Positions 50,785 through 59,678 of a stretch of 64,000 nt of DNA are shown piece after piece. Under the pieces are notes generated by a model. That model worked only from the letters and a program-made list of their open reading frames with translations, was not told the origin of the DNA and made no database searches. Numbering within the stretch: position 1 is the stretch's first letter; each line of letters starts with the position of its first letter. The DNA comes from WTFV01 sp965203525 (GTDB taxonomy: Bacteria; Acidobacteriota; Vicinamibacteria; Vicinamibacterales; UBA8438), in assembly GCA_965203525.1 (NCBI GenBank), contig OZ241898.1:4898001-4962000 (forward strand), written 5' to 3'. The translations under genes were made by a program, and so were the position numbers.

Positions 50785-52098
50785 CTACCGCTTCCGCGGG
50801 CTGCGCGGGCGGCCGCGGCCGCCCGCCCGCGGGCTACCGGAACGGCGCGGACCTCCCGGGCGCGGGTCGGCGACCTCGCCGAGGAGCCGATCGTACTTGC
50901 GCAGGATCACGTCCCACTCGTAGTTGGCTCCGACGTAGGCCTGGCCGTTGCGGCCGAGCGCCTCCCGCAGGTCCGCGTCGTCGATCAGCAGCCCGAGACA
51001 GGCGACGAACTCGTCCCGGTCGGCGTAGTAGAGCCCCGCGTTGCTGCGCTGGCAGTGCTCGCGGACGACCTCGCTGCGGGCGTTGGCGAGCACCGGCGTG
51101 CCGACCGCGAACGCCTCGAGGGCGAGCAGCGAAAGGCTCTCGTGGGGCGACGGCGCGACGACCGCGGTGGCCGCCTGCAGCGCCTCCAGGCGTTCGGCCT
51201 CCGACAGCAGGCCGGCGAACCGGATGAAGGGTTCATCCGGGATCGGCATCAGCTTGACGCCCATCAGGGCCAGGACGGCGTCGCCCCGGCCGGCCGCGTA
51301 GGCGCTGAAGTACTCGACGAGCTCCTCGCAACCCTTGCCCGGATCGATGCGGCCGCCGTAGAGCGCGAACGGTTCGTAGAGCCGGTGCCGGCGACGGAAC
51401 GCCGCCGCGCTCGTGCGGCGCGGGTCGGGGCCGGGTTCGTGCGGCGCGGCGTCGGAATCGGGACCCTGCCCGTCCGTTGCGAACCGTGGCGGGAGGTCGA
51501 CCCCGCATCCGACGATCGCTTCCGCCGCGGCGCCGATGCGGAAATGCGCCCGCAGGAACGCCCGCTCCACGCCGGTGTTGTAGGCCATGCCGGCCGGCGC
51601 TCCGAACACGTCGCGGTAGATCCCGAGCCGGATCGCCGGCTCGTCGTGCGCCGTCGGCACCAGGATGCTCCGCCGCGGATCGACGCGCAGGCCGAGCACC
51701 GTCGGCGCGTACAGGTAGGTGAAGAAGATGAGCGCGTCGTAGTCGCGATGGCGCCGCTCGAGATGCTCGATCAGCGCCGGGCACCACGGCCCCTGCCGCC
51801 TGAGCCATTCCAGCTCGTCGCCGGCGGTGTGGGGGTTGGCGAAGATCCAGTCCGAGTACTCGTTGAAGCTCTCGACGTCGCGGGTCCGGTCGTTGGCGAA
51901 GCGGCGCACCGTCACGCCCCGGATGCGGTCGGAGCCCTCCGGGTACTCGTTCGCCCAGGTCACGTAGTTCTGGGCGCAGGTCGTGAGGACCTCGACGTCG
52001 TGGCGGAGGGCGAGACGTTCCGCCACGAGCCGGCAGTGGTACTCGGAACCTCCGATGATCTCGGCGCCGTAGCGTTGGACGATGAGGGCTATCTTCAC
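50785..52098 (-). CDS. GT4-family glycosyltransferase
   Basis: The 437-residue GT-B enzyme starts MKIALIVQRYGAEIIGGSEY, and its donor domain has FALYGGRIDPGKGCEELVEY and HESLSLLALEAFAVGTPVL (E-x7-E motif). It uses a nucleotide sugar to extend a surface glycan; donor and acceptor are unknown. GTG 52098 overlaps the upstream gene's stop (GTGA). The last ~25 residues are a basic Arg/Gly/Pro tail. Last gene of the five-gene glycosylation operon. Confidence 0.9.
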   Translation of the reverse strand: MKIALIVQRYGAEIIGGSEYHCRLVAERLALRHDVEVLTTCAQNYVTWANEYPEGSDRIRGVTVRRFANDRTRDVESFNEYSDWIFANPHTAGDELEWLRRQGPWCPALIEHLERRHRDYDALIFFTYLYAPTVLGLRVDPRRSILVPTAHDEPAIRLGIYRDVFGAPAGMAYNTGVERAFLRAHFRIGAAAEAIVGCGVDLPPRFATDGQGPDSDAAPHEPGPDPRRTSAAAFRRRHRLYEPFALYGGRIDPGKGCEELVEYFSAYAAGRGDAVLALMGVKLMPIPDEPFIRFAGLLSEAERLEALQAATAVVAPSPHESLSLLALEAFAVGTPVLANARSEVVREHCQRSNAGLYYADRDEFVACLGLLIDDADLREALGRNGQAYVGANYEWDVILRKYDRLLGEVADPRPGGPRRSGSPRAGGRGRPRSPRKR

Positions 52099-53162
52099 GG
52101 CGTGAGTGATTCGAGCACGTCGTCGAGCGCCCGTTCGGTGCGCGCCGCGCCGAAGTCGGCCAGCCGCCGCCGCTGGCCGGCGAGGACCGCCGACCGCAAC
52201 TCGTCATCGTACACCAGCAGCCCCAGCAACTCGGCCGCGTGCTCCAGGTCCTTGGGGGTGAAGCAGACGCCGGCGCCTCCCAGGGTCTCCGGCACCGCCG
52301 CCGCGCCGTACGCCAGCACCGGCACGCCGGCCGCCATCGCCTCGACCAGCGGTACGCAGAAGCCCTCGTGCTCGCTCAGCGAGACGTAGGCGCTCGCCGT
52401 GCGGTAGTAGGCGGCCAGCTCGTCGTCGGACACCGGGCCGGTGAACAGGAACCGCTCGGGCCGCATCTCGTACTGCAGGACGAGGGCCCGCAGCGTCGCG
52501 TAGTAGCGCGGCGCCGCGTCCGTCCGGCCGACGAAGACGAACCGGTAGTCGGTGTCGACGTAGCGCTTGTAGTGTTCGGCCAGCCGGAGGTGGTCTTCGA
52601 GCTTCTTGTTCGGGGCGACGCGGCCGACGAAGAGGATGTTGGCCGGACCGTCGTCGAGCGTCCGTTCGAGCGCCGGCCGCCGCGGCGCGCTCGTGATGCG
52701 CCCGGTGTCGATCAGCAGCGGCAGCACGCCGGTGTCGGGGAAGCCGAGCGCCTCCAGCTCCCGGCGGTTGTACTCGGAGTCGCCCAGCGCCAGATCGACG
52801 CGTCCGGCCAGCGTCCGCAGCTCGGTCCGGCCCAGCGCGGCGATGCGGAAGACGTCCGCGTCGTACGGCGCGAAGAAATGCGCCGGCGTGACGTTGTGGT
52901 ACTGGATCACGCGCCGGCCGCGCTGCGCGGCGAGCGCGGCGGTCAGCGGCGAGGGGATGGCGAAGTGCAGCATCGTGACGTCGCCGCCGCGCGCCGCCGG
53001 GTCCGTGAACGGCCGCACGTCGCCGCGGAGGTCGTCGTCGACGGAGAGCGCGAAGACGTCCGCCGCGTGGCCCTTGCGGCGCAGCAGGTCGCGCACGCCG
53101 CGCGCGCTGTCGCCGACCGCGTCTCCCCGGTGCGCCGCCGGCAGCCACTGGTTGATCACCAA
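52095..53162 (-). CDS. GT4-family glycosyltransferase
   Basis: The 355-residue GT-B enzyme has INQWLPAAHRGDAVGDSARG at the N-terminus, ILFVGRVAPNKKLEDHLRLA and HEGFCVPLVEAMAAGVPVLA in the donor domain. It is most like the neighbouring enzyme at 53176-54429 (shared IYHNITPA / QYHNVTPAHFF). Start TTG 53162 or GTG 53159; no ATG fits. Its stop overlaps the next gene's GTG. Confidence 0.88.
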   Translation of the reverse strand: MVINQWLPAAHRGDAVGDSARGVRDLLRRKGHAADVFALSVDDDLRGDVRPFTDPAARGGDVTMLHFAIPSPLTAALAAQRGRRVIQYHNVTPAHFFAPYDADVFRIAALGRTELRTLAGRVDLALGDSEYNRRELEALGFPDTGVLPLLIDTGRITSAPRRPALERTLDDGPANILFVGRVAPNKKLEDHLRLAEHYKRYVDTDYRFVFVGRTDAAPRYYATLRALVLQYEMRPERFLFTGPVSDDELAAYYRTASAYVSLSEHEGFCVPLVEAMAAGVPVLAYGAAAVPETLGGAGVCFTPKDLEHAAELLGLLVYDDELRSAVLAGQRRRLADFGAARTERALDDVLESLTP

Positions 53163-53175
53163 CGCGGCGTCTCCG

Positions 53176-54429
53176 TCATGCCGCCGGCGCCGGCGGACGG
53201 GCGCGAGCGGCGGCCGCCGGTCGGCCGGCTCCGGCCGCGGGAAGCGCCTTGAACGCCGACGGCCTGAAGACCTTCAGCTCTTCGAGCTGCTCGAACCGGT
53301 CGAGCCGGGTCCGGAAGTCCGGGGCGACCCGGCACGGCGGCCGGCGCGGCGCCGCCCGCACGCGGTCGACGAAGCCGAGCAGCGTGCCGGCGAAGTCCCG
53401 CGCGCGCAGCCGGGCGAGCGCGGCGTCCTGGGCGGCGAGGATCTCGTCTTCGAGCGCCGGGTCCGTCAGCACCGCGTTCATCAGCGCCGCGACGTGCCGG
53501 GCGTCCTTGCGCCCGTAGAGGACGCCGCCGCCGTCCATCGTGGCGGGCACGGCCGCCGCCGCGAACGCGATCACCGGAATCCGCTTGTGGAACGCCTCGA
53601 CCAGGGGGACGCAGAAGCCCTCGTGCTCGCTCGCGGAGAGGAACAGGTCGGCGACGTCGTACAGCGCCGTCAGCTCCTCGTTCGCCACGTGGCCGATCAG
53701 GTGGACGTTCGGCGTGCCGAGGCGCCGGACGAGGTCGGCGACCGCGGCGCGATAGTCGTCGAACAGCGTATGGGAGCCGACCAGCAGCAGCCGCGCGGCG
53801 GGGTCGTAGCGGAGGCGGTAGGCGTGGAAGAAGCGGACGAGGTCGTCGATCCGCTTGTTGGGGATGATTCGGCCCACGAACAGGACGTTCGTCGCGTCGT
53901 CGTCGAACTGCCGCGCCAGCCACCGGCGCGGCGTGACGTCCAGGTGGGAGAAGTCCGGGACGACCGGCAGGACCCCGGTGCGGGGGAAACCGAGCGCGTC
54001 GAGGTCGGCCTGGTTGAAGGCCGAGTCGCCGAGCGCGAGTTCGCAGCGCGCGGCGTAGGCGCCGAGCTCCCGCCGCCCGCCGTGGCACTGCCTGGCGAGC
54101 GCGGGGCGGGCGTCGAGAAAGTACCGCGCGGGCGTGATGTTGTGATAGATCAGGATCATCCGCGCCGGCGACGCGAAGGCGACGCGCGACGCCCGCGAGC
54201 CGATCGAGAAGTGGTGGATCAGGACGTCGTCGGCGCGGACGTCGTCGATCAGATCGCGATAGTCCTCGGTTCGATCCTCCAGCGGCGGATCCGCCGTCTC
54301 CACGTAGATCCGCGACTCGTATCCCGCGTCGCGCAGGACCCGTCGCATCCCGAGGGCTTCGTTGCCGATGGCGTCGCCGTACCCGAGCGTCGCCAGCACC
54401 TGGTGAACCGCGACGCCGCGCTGCGTCAT
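53176..54429 (-). CDS. GT4-family glycosyltransferase
   Basis: The 417-residue GT-B enzyme starts MTQRGVAVHQVLATLGYGDA. The donor-site region reads VLFVGRIIPNKRIDDLVRFF and HEGFCVPLVEAFHKRIPVIA. A proline/alanine tail follows. ATG 54429 overlaps the upstream stop (ATGA), chosen over upstream in-frame starts for that reason. It is paralogous to the 52095-53162 enzyme and probably adds a neighbouring sugar in the same glycan. Confidence 0.9.
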   Translation of the reverse strand: MTQRGVAVHQVLATLGYGDAIGNEALGMRRVLRDAGYESRIYVETADPPLEDRTEDYRDLIDDVRADDVLIHHFSIGSRASRVAFASPARMILIYHNITPARYFLDARPALARQCHGGRRELGAYAARCELALGDSAFNQADLDALGFPRTGVLPVVPDFSHLDVTPRRWLARQFDDDATNVLFVGRIIPNKRIDDLVRFFHAYRLRYDPAARLLLVGSHTLFDDYRAAVADLVRRLGTPNVHLIGHVANEELTALYDVADLFLSASEHEGFCVPLVEAFHKRIPVIAFAAAAVPATMDGGGVLYGRKDARHVAALMNAVLTDPALEDEILAAQDAALARLRARDFAGTLLGFVDRVRAAPRRPPCRVAPDFRTRLDRFEQLEELKVFRPSAFKALPAAGAGRPAAAARARPPAPAA

Positions 54430-55781
54430 CGGCCGCCCGCCCCTCCGTGCGCGGTGGCCGCTTCCGGCTCCGGAGCGCCGGCGTCCCACGTCGCGGCCGC
54501 GGGACCTGCCGGCAGCCGGTCGACCACTTCCCGCGCGGGGGGCAGCACGCGGCGGCACCGGCCGAGCCAGCCCGGTTCCGGCTCGCGCCGCGCCCGTTCG
54601 GCGTCCTCGTCCCTCCGCCCGAGGCGGTCCAGCATGGCGAGGTACTTGCCCTCGACGACGTCCCACGTGTAGTGCCGCTCAAAGCTGGCGCGGCCGTTCG
54701 CTCCCAGCGCGCGGCGCAGGGCGCGATCCGTTTCGAGGCGCCGGAGCGCCTCGGCGAACTCGTCGTACGACTCGTAGTACAGGCCGGCGTTCGCCCGCAC
54801 GACCTGTCCCCGCAGCACGTCGCAACGGCCGTTGACCAGCACCGGCGTGCGCATGGCCCAGGCTTCGAGGGTGACCATCGACAGGCTCTCGTAGTAGGAC
54901 GGCATCAGCAGCACGTCGGCCGCCGCCAGCGCGTCGTACTTCTCTTCCTCGCTCACGAATCCGAGGTGGCGGATCCGCGGGTGCGGCGGAATCGCCATGA
55001 CCGGCGTACCCGCGAGCACCAGCTGGATGCGCTGCGAGACCTGGCCGGCGTAACGCCTGAAATGGTCGAACAGTTCGGCGCAGCCCTTGTTCTCGTCGAT
55101 CCGCCCGACGTAGAGGACGAACGGCCCGTCGATGCCGGTCCGCGCCCGGAATCGCGCGGCGCTCGCATCGTCCCGGATCTCCGAGCCGACCCCCACCACC
55201 ACGCCCGGGACGTGCTGGTTGCCCGCCACCGCGTGGATGAGCCTCCGCTCTTCGTGCGAGTTGTACATGAGGGCGCGCACGCTTCGGAACGTTCGGGCGG
55301 AGGTCGCGAGCCCGAGCGCCGGATCCCGTTCGGCGGTCGGGACGAGCACGGCCTGCGACGGCGCCGCGCGGATCCCGTGATAGGCGTGGTAGTAGCGGTA
55401 GCTGAAGAACACGATGAAGTCGTAGCGCGGCGCGGCGCGGCGCAGATGGGCGACCAGCGCCGGACTCGCCGGCCCCTCGGAGTCGAGCCACCGCAGTTCG
55501 TCCCGCAGGGAGTGCCGTTTCTCGAAAACGTGGTGCGAGCGGCGGCCGAAGTCGTGCGGGTCGCGTTCCCGGCGCACCGGAAACCGCCGCACCGTGACGC
55601 CGTTGACCACCTGTTCGCCCGGCGCGAGCTCGTTGCGCCAGGTGACGTAGTCGCGGGCGCAGGTGGTGAGCACGTCGACCTCGACGTGCCGGGAGAGGCG
55701 CTCGGCGACGTAGCGCGCGTGCAGCTCGGCACCGCCGCTCACGTCGGCGCCGTAGCGCTGCACGACGACCGCGAGCTTCAC
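54426..55781 (-). CDS. GT4-family glycosyltransferase
   Basis: The 451-residue GT-B enzyme starts MKLAVVVQRYGADVSGGAEL, very similar to the 50785-52098 enzyme (also TTCA..YVTW.NE and GVTVRRF). The donor domain has VLYVGRIDENKGCAELFDHF and YESLSMVTLEAWAMRTPVLV. The four enzymes thus form two related pairs arranged A-B-B-A. GTG 55781 overlaps the stop of the coiled-coil gene. Confidence 0.9.
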   Translation of the reverse strand: MKLAVVVQRYGADVSGGAELHARYVAERLSRHVEVDVLTTCARDYVTWRNELAPGEQVVNGVTVRRFPVRRERDPHDFGRRSHHVFEKRHSLRDELRWLDSEGPASPALVAHLRRAAPRYDFIVFFSYRYYHAYHGIRAAPSQAVLVPTAERDPALGLATSARTFRSVRALMYNSHEERRLIHAVAGNQHVPGVVVGVGSEIRDDASAARFRARTGIDGPFVLYVGRIDENKGCAELFDHFRRYAGQVSQRIQLVLAGTPVMAIPPHPRIRHLGFVSEEEKYDALAAADVLLMPSYYESLSMVTLEAWAMRTPVLVNGRCDVLRGQVVRANAGLYYESYDEFAEALRRLETDRALRRALGANGRASFERHYTWDVVEGKYLAMLDRLGRRDEDAERARREPEPGWLGRCRRVLPPAREVVDRLPAGPAAATWDAGAPEPEAATAHGGAGGR

Positions 55782-56887
55782 GATTCGGAGGCGTCGCCGG
55801 CCGGTTCGCCGGCGGCTTCGCGCGACGAGTCGGAACGGGGTTCGCCGCCGGCGCCAGGTGACGAGTCGGAACGGGGTTCGCGCGACGAGTCGGAACGGGG
55901 TTCGCCGGCCGCCGCGCCGGGTGACGAGTCGGAACGGGGTTCGCGCGACGAGTCGGAACGGGGTTCGCCGGCCGCCGCGCCGGCCGGTCCGCCGGCGGCT
56001 CCGGGTGACGTCTGGGCACGGGGTTCGCCGCCGGCTGCCGCCGGCGCGGCGCCGCCGCCCGCTCCTTGGCCGGCGGACCCGTTCCCGCCGGCCGTGTCCG
56101 GCGCGGTCTCGCCCGCGGCCGCGGTTCCGCTTCCCGCCCGCCGGCGGCCCCGCCGCCGGCGGCGCCGGCGTTTCTCCGGGCCGGTCTCTCCGCCGTCGGC
56201 GCCCGCGGGGGCCGCGGCGCCGCCGGTCGCCGGTGACGCGGCGCCGGACGCGGCCGCCGCCCGGTACTGCACGATCTCCTCCAGCGCCCGGGCCCGCCGT
56301 TCGTCGAAGTCGAGACGCGCGGCGACCGACTCGACCCGCATCTTGTGGTTCTTCAGGTCGATGGCCAGCCGGGTCATTTCGACGACGAGGTTGTTCAGGA
56401 CCTCGTACGTCAGGGCGTCGAGCTCCGCGCGCGCCCGATTCCCCGCGTTCACCCGCGACAGCGCCCGGCCGGTGCCGTCCGCATGCGCTCCGAGCCCCCG
56501 CACCGCTTCCAGCAGCGGGCCCGGGTTGATGAACAGCTTCAGCACCGGCCGCAGCAGACGTCGTATCGTCCGCAGGATCCAGCCGACGCCGCCGCGGGAC
56601 GAACGGTAGACGTCGTCGGGCTCGAAAGCCGGCACGGCCGCCAAGTCGAAGGCGTCCGCCGCTTCGCCGGCCGCCGCGGACGATTCGGCGCGCTGCTCCC
56701 GGTAGTGGGCCAGCAGGTCGGAGCGGACGTTCCGCGGGTCGAGAAAGCGCTCAAGCTTGACGTTCGCCAGCTCGCGGATCTGCTCTTCCGTATAGTCCAC
56801 GCCCCGCTTCTCGCGGATGCGGGAGCGGATCTGCTCCATGATCCGCTCGACGTCGACGGCATCGGATCGGATGTTGAACTCGGCCAT
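55778..56887 (-). CDS. Coiled-coil protein of unknown function heading the glycosyltransferase operon
   Basis: The 369-residue protein starts MAEFNIRSDAVDVERIMEQI, with a helical N-terminal half (residues 1-75, and 165-215 ELDALTYEVLNNLVVEMTRL). A hydrophobic patch is present near 105-125. The second half is disordered: a basic RRRRRRRRGRRR stretch, then Ala/Gly/Pro repeats of GEPRSDSS. Similar leader genes precede glycosyltransferases in related bacteria. It may organise the enzymes at the membrane, but this is inferred from position. Confidence 0.75.
   Translation of the reverse strand: MAEFNIRSDAVDVERIMEQIRSRIREKRGVDYTEEQIRELANVKLERFLDPRNVRSDLLAHYREQRAESSAAAGEAADAFDLAAVPAFEPDDVYRSSRGGVGWILRTIRRLLRPVLKLFINPGPLLEAVRGLGAHADGTGRALSRVNAGNRARAELDALTYEVLNNLVVEMTRLAIDLKNHKMRVESVAARLDFDERRARALEEIVQYRAAAASGAASPATGGAAAPAGADGGETGPEKRRRRRRRGRRRAGSGTAAAGETAPDTAGGNGSAGQGAGGGAAPAAAGGEPRAQTSPGAAGGPAGAAAGEPRSDSSREPRSDSSPGAAAGEPRSDSSREPRSDSSPGAGGEPRSDSSREAAGEPAGDASES
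55820..55985 (-). repeat. In-frame 63-bp (21-codon) repeats in the coiled-coil gene's tail
   Basis: The 63-bp unit starts at 55857 and again at 55920. A 25-bp sub-element encoding EPRSDSSR occurs about five times. The frame is preserved, so the tail can change length without breaking the gene. Confidence 0.9.
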
Positions 56888-56944
56888 CGCGGAAGGATGC
56901 CGCGGCCCGGTCCGGGTGCGGGGCGTTCGGCGGGCGCTCGCCGA

Positions 56945-57286
56945 TCAGGAAAAGCTGTCGAGCGCCTCCTGCTCGTCGTCGAAGGCGTCGAACACGGTCA
57001 GCAGCTTCGTGATGGACAGCAGATCCTCGATGCGCCTGGTCAGGTTCAGCAGCTTCAGCTTGCCGCCCTGGCGGTTGACGGTGTGCAGGGTGCTGACCAT
57101 CTGGCCGAGACCGGCGCTGTCGACGTACGGCACCTCGGCCAGGTTGAGCAGCAGGTTCTTGTGCCCCTGGTGGAGGATGCTGTTGATCTTGTCCTTCAGC
57201 AGCTCGTCGCCTTCCCCAATCGTCAGCTTGCCCGCCAGATCCAGAATGACGACGTTGTTGCCGGCCTGGCGCTCTTCGATCTGCAT
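56945..57286 (-). CDS. STAS-domain anti-sigma factor antagonist
   Basis: The 113-residue single STAS domain: NNVVILDLAGKLTIGEGDEL and VPYVDSAGLGQM with the phosphorylatable S57. Proteins of this type release a sigma factor from its anti-sigma kinase when unphosphorylated. No RsbW-like kinase is adjacent. ATG 57286 has GGAGG ten bases upstream, and a promoter lies at 57391-57419. Confidence 0.93.
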   Translation of the reverse strand: MQIEERQAGNNVVILDLAGKLTIGEGDELLKDKINSILHQGHKNLLLNLAEVPYVDSAGLGQMVSTLHTVNRQGGKLKLLNLTRRIEDLLSITKLLTVFDAFDDEQEALDSFS

Positions 57287-57390
57287 CGCTGCTGTACCTC
57301 CGAATCGGAGCCTCCGACGCCCGGGACGGCCCGCCGCGTACCGCTGACCGCTGCTACCGGGAAGGCTGTTGACCGCGCAAAAGACCCGAA

Positions 57391-57419
57391 AACGTACCAC
57401 GCACCCCCGTCACTGTCAA
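57391..57419 (-). promoter_or_regulatory. Sigma-70-type promoter for the STAS gene
   Basis: On the minus strand: TTGACA (57419-57414), 17-base spacer, TACGTT (57396-57391), 105 bases before the STAS start. The -35 box is a full consensus match. Confidence 0.78.
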
Positions 57420-57444
57420 CGACACGCCGGAGCCGCGCGGCCCG

Positions 57445-57642
57445 TCAGTCGGCGTCCCGCCGCATCTTCTTCCGCGAGCGTTTTCTCGCGAGCGCCTGCT
57501 TGGCGCGCCGCTTGTCGCCCGGCTTCAGATAGAAGGAGTGCTTCTTGATGTCCTTGATGATGTCTTCCTGCTGGACCTTCCGCTTGAAGCGGCGGAGGGC
57601 GCTCTCGATCGATTCGTTTTCCTGAACTCGGACCTCGGCCAC
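57445..57642 (-). CDS. rpsU: 30S ribosomal protein S21
   Basis: The 65-residue basic protein MAEVRVQENESIESALRRFK ... KHSFYLKPGDKRRAKQALAR is a standard S21 in length and sequence. It joins the 30S subunit near the anti-Shine-Dalgarno region. It has its own promoter (57732-57761) and is followed by the STAS gene's promoter, so the two genes are probably separate transcripts. Confidence 0.97.
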   Translation of the reverse strand: MAEVRVQENESIESALRRFKRKVQQEDIIKDIKKHSFYLKPGDKRRAKQALARKRSRKKMRRDAD

Positions 57643-57731
57643 GTGCGATTCACCCCCTCCGTCGACCCGCGCGGATCGTGTTGCCCGGACCGGCTCGCAT
57701 GCCAGGCTCGACGCGCCGGCCGGAAACGTTC

Positions 57732-57761
57732 AGAATAGGTTGAATCCTTCCTGACCGTCAA
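57732..57761 (-). promoter_or_regulatory. Sigma-70-type promoter for rpsU
   Basis: On the minus strand: TTGACG (57761-57756), 18-base spacer, TATTCT (57737-57732), 90 bases before the rpsU ATG, in the divergent gap with purD. Confidence 0.72.
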
Positions 57762-57832
57762 CCGGCGCCGCGGAACCGCGGGCGGGAGCGGCCGGGGCGC
57801 ACGCGAACGATCATGCAGGGAGCGTCGCGGCC

Positions 57833-59137
57833 GTGAAGGTGCTGGTCGTCGGGAACGGCGCCCGCGAGCATGCGCTCGTCAGGGCGCTGGCGGCCGACGC
57901 GGCCGTCGAGCGGGTCGTTTGCGCGCCCGGCAACGCGGGCATCGCCGCGGAGGCCGCGGCGCGGGTGGTTCCGGTGGACGCGTCGGATCCGGCGGCGCTG
58001 CTGGAACTGGCCGCGGCGGAGGGCGTCGACCTGACCGTCGTCGGGCCCGAGCTGCCGCTCGCGCGGGGGGTGGCGGACGTGTTCGCCGCCGCCGGCCGGC
58101 TGCTGTTCGGGCCGACGCGGGCGGCGGCGGAACTCGAATCGAGCAAGGCGTTCGCCAAGCGGTTCATGGCGCGCCACGGCATTCCGACGGCGCGGTTCGC
58201 GGTGTGCGCGGACGAGCGGCAGGCGCTCGCGGCGGTCGGCGGAGACCGGTTCGGATTCCCGGTCGTCGTCAAGGCGGACGGTCTCGCGGCCGGCAAGGGG
58301 GTGACCGTCGCGGCGGACCGCGGCGCCGCCGAGGCCGCCGTGCGCGACGCGATGGTGGCGCGGCGCTTCGGGGACGCCGGCGCGGCGGTGGTCGTCGAGG
58401 AGTGTCTGACGGGGCCGGAGGTCTCCTGCTTCGCAGTCTCCGACGGCCGCCGCTGCCTGGCGCTGCCGGCGGCCCAGGACCACAAGCGCGCCTTCGATGG
58501 CGACGCGGGGCCGAACACCGGCGGGATGGGGGCGTTCGGGCCCAGCCCGCTCTTCGACGGCGCGCTCGAGGCGCGCGTCCTGCGCGAGATCGTCACTCCG
58601 ACGATCGACGGCCTGCGCGCCGAGGGCCGCGAGTACCGCGGCGTGCTCTACGCCGGCCTGATGCTGACGGCGGACGGCCCGCGGGTGATCGAGTTCAACG
58701 CGCGGTTCGGCGACCCGGAGGCGCAGGTCGTCCTCCCGATGGTCGAAGGCGGCCTGGCGCCGGTGCTGCTCGCGGCGGCGCGCGGGGATCTCGGCGGCGC
58801 CGGCTGGCGCGTCGTTCCGGACCCGCACGTCGGGGTGGTGCTGGCCTCCGGCGGATACCCCGGGCCGTACAGGACCGGATTGCCGATCCGCGGACTCGAG
58901 GACGCCGCCGCGGTGCCGGGCGTGCACGTGGCGCACGCGGGCACCGCGCTCGAGGGCGGCCGCGTCGTCACCAGCGGCGGCCGCGTGCTGACGGTCGTGG
59001 CGCGCGGGAAGAGCTTCGAGCAGGCCGTCGCGCGGGCCTACGACGCCGTCGGACGCATTGCGTTCGACGGCAGCCACGCGCGGACGGACATCGGAAACAA
59101 GGCGCTGCCCGCGGCGGCGGGCCGCGGCGGCGCGTGA
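57833..59137 (+). CDS. purD: Phosphoribosylamine-glycine ligase
   Basis: The 434-residue ATP-grasp enzyme starts at GTG 57833 with MKVLVVGNGAREHALVRALA. It contains VVGPELPLARGVADVF, VVVKADGLAAGKGVTVA, LPAAQDHKRAFDGDAGPNTG and FNARFGDPEAQVVLP. It makes glycinamide ribonucleotide in purine synthesis. purE follows 18 bases later, so they are co-transcribed. Confidence 0.97.
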   Translation: MKVLVVGNGAREHALVRALAADAAVERVVCAPGNAGIAAEAAARVVPVDASDPAALLELAAAEGVDLTVVGPELPLARGVADVFAAAGRLLFGPTRAAAELESSKAFAKRFMARHGIPTARFAVCADERQALAAVGGDRFGFPVVVKADGLAAGKGVTVAADRGAAEAAVRDAMVARRFGDAGAAVVVEECLTGPEVSCFAVSDGRRCLALPAAQDHKRAFDGDAGPNTGGMGAFGPSPLFDGALEARVLREIVTPTIDGLRAEGREYRGVLYAGLMLTADGPRVIEFNARFGDPEAQVVLPMVEGGLAPVLLAAARGDLGGAGWRVVPDPHVGVVLASGGYPGPYRTGLPIRGLEDAAAVPGVHVAHAGTALEGGRVVTSGGRVLTVVARGKSFEQAVARAYDAVGRIAFDGSHARTDIGNKALPAAAGRGGA

Positions 59138-59155
59138 ACGGGAGGGCTGCGTCGG

Positions 59156-59662
59156 ATGGCGGAACGGGACGTGCAGATACTGATGGGCTCGAATTCGGAC
59201 GCGCCGGTCATGCGCAAGGCGGTCGACGTGCTCGAGGCGCTCGGCGTCACGTCGCACGTGACGGTCGCCTCGGCGCACCGCTCGCCGGCCCGCGTGCGGC
59301 GCATCGTCGAGGAGGCGCCGGCCCGCGGCGTGAAGGTCTTCATCGTCGGCGCCGGCGCCGCCGCCCACCTCGCGGGGGTGGTCGCGGCCCACTCGACCCT
59401 GCCGGTCGTCGGCGTGCCGATCGATTCGTCCCCGCTGAAGGGCTGGGACGCGCTGCTCGCCACCGTCCAGATGCCGCCCGGGGTGCCCGTGGCCACGGTG
59501 TCGGTCGGCGCGGCCGGGGCGGTCAACGCCGCCGTGCTCGCGGCCCAGATCCTGGCGCTCTCCGACGCCCGCGTCGCGGAGAAGCTGGCCGCCTACAAGA
59601 CCGGACTGGCCGACAAGGTCGAACGGGCGGCGGCCGAGCTCGAGAGCGCCGCCGGGTCGTGA
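59156..59662 (+). CDS. purE: 5-(carboxyamino)imidazole ribonucleotide mutase
   Basis: The 168-residue class I PurE has ILMGSNSDAPVMRKAVDVLE, VTVASAHRSPARV with the catalytic histidine, VFIVGAGAAAHLAGVVAAHS and PVVGVPIDSSPLKGWDALLA. It rearranges N5-CAIR to CAIR. No purK is adjacent. It is in an operon with purD. Confidence 0.96.
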   Translation: MAERDVQILMGSNSDAPVMRKAVDVLEALGVTSHVTVASAHRSPARVRRIVEEAPARGVKVFIVGAGAAAHLAGVVAAHSTLPVVGVPIDSSPLKGWDALLATVQMPPGVPVATVSVGAAGAVNAAVLAAQILALSDARVAEKLAAYKTGLADKVERAAAELESAAGS

Positions 59663-59678
59663 CCCCGCGCCCGGGCCG

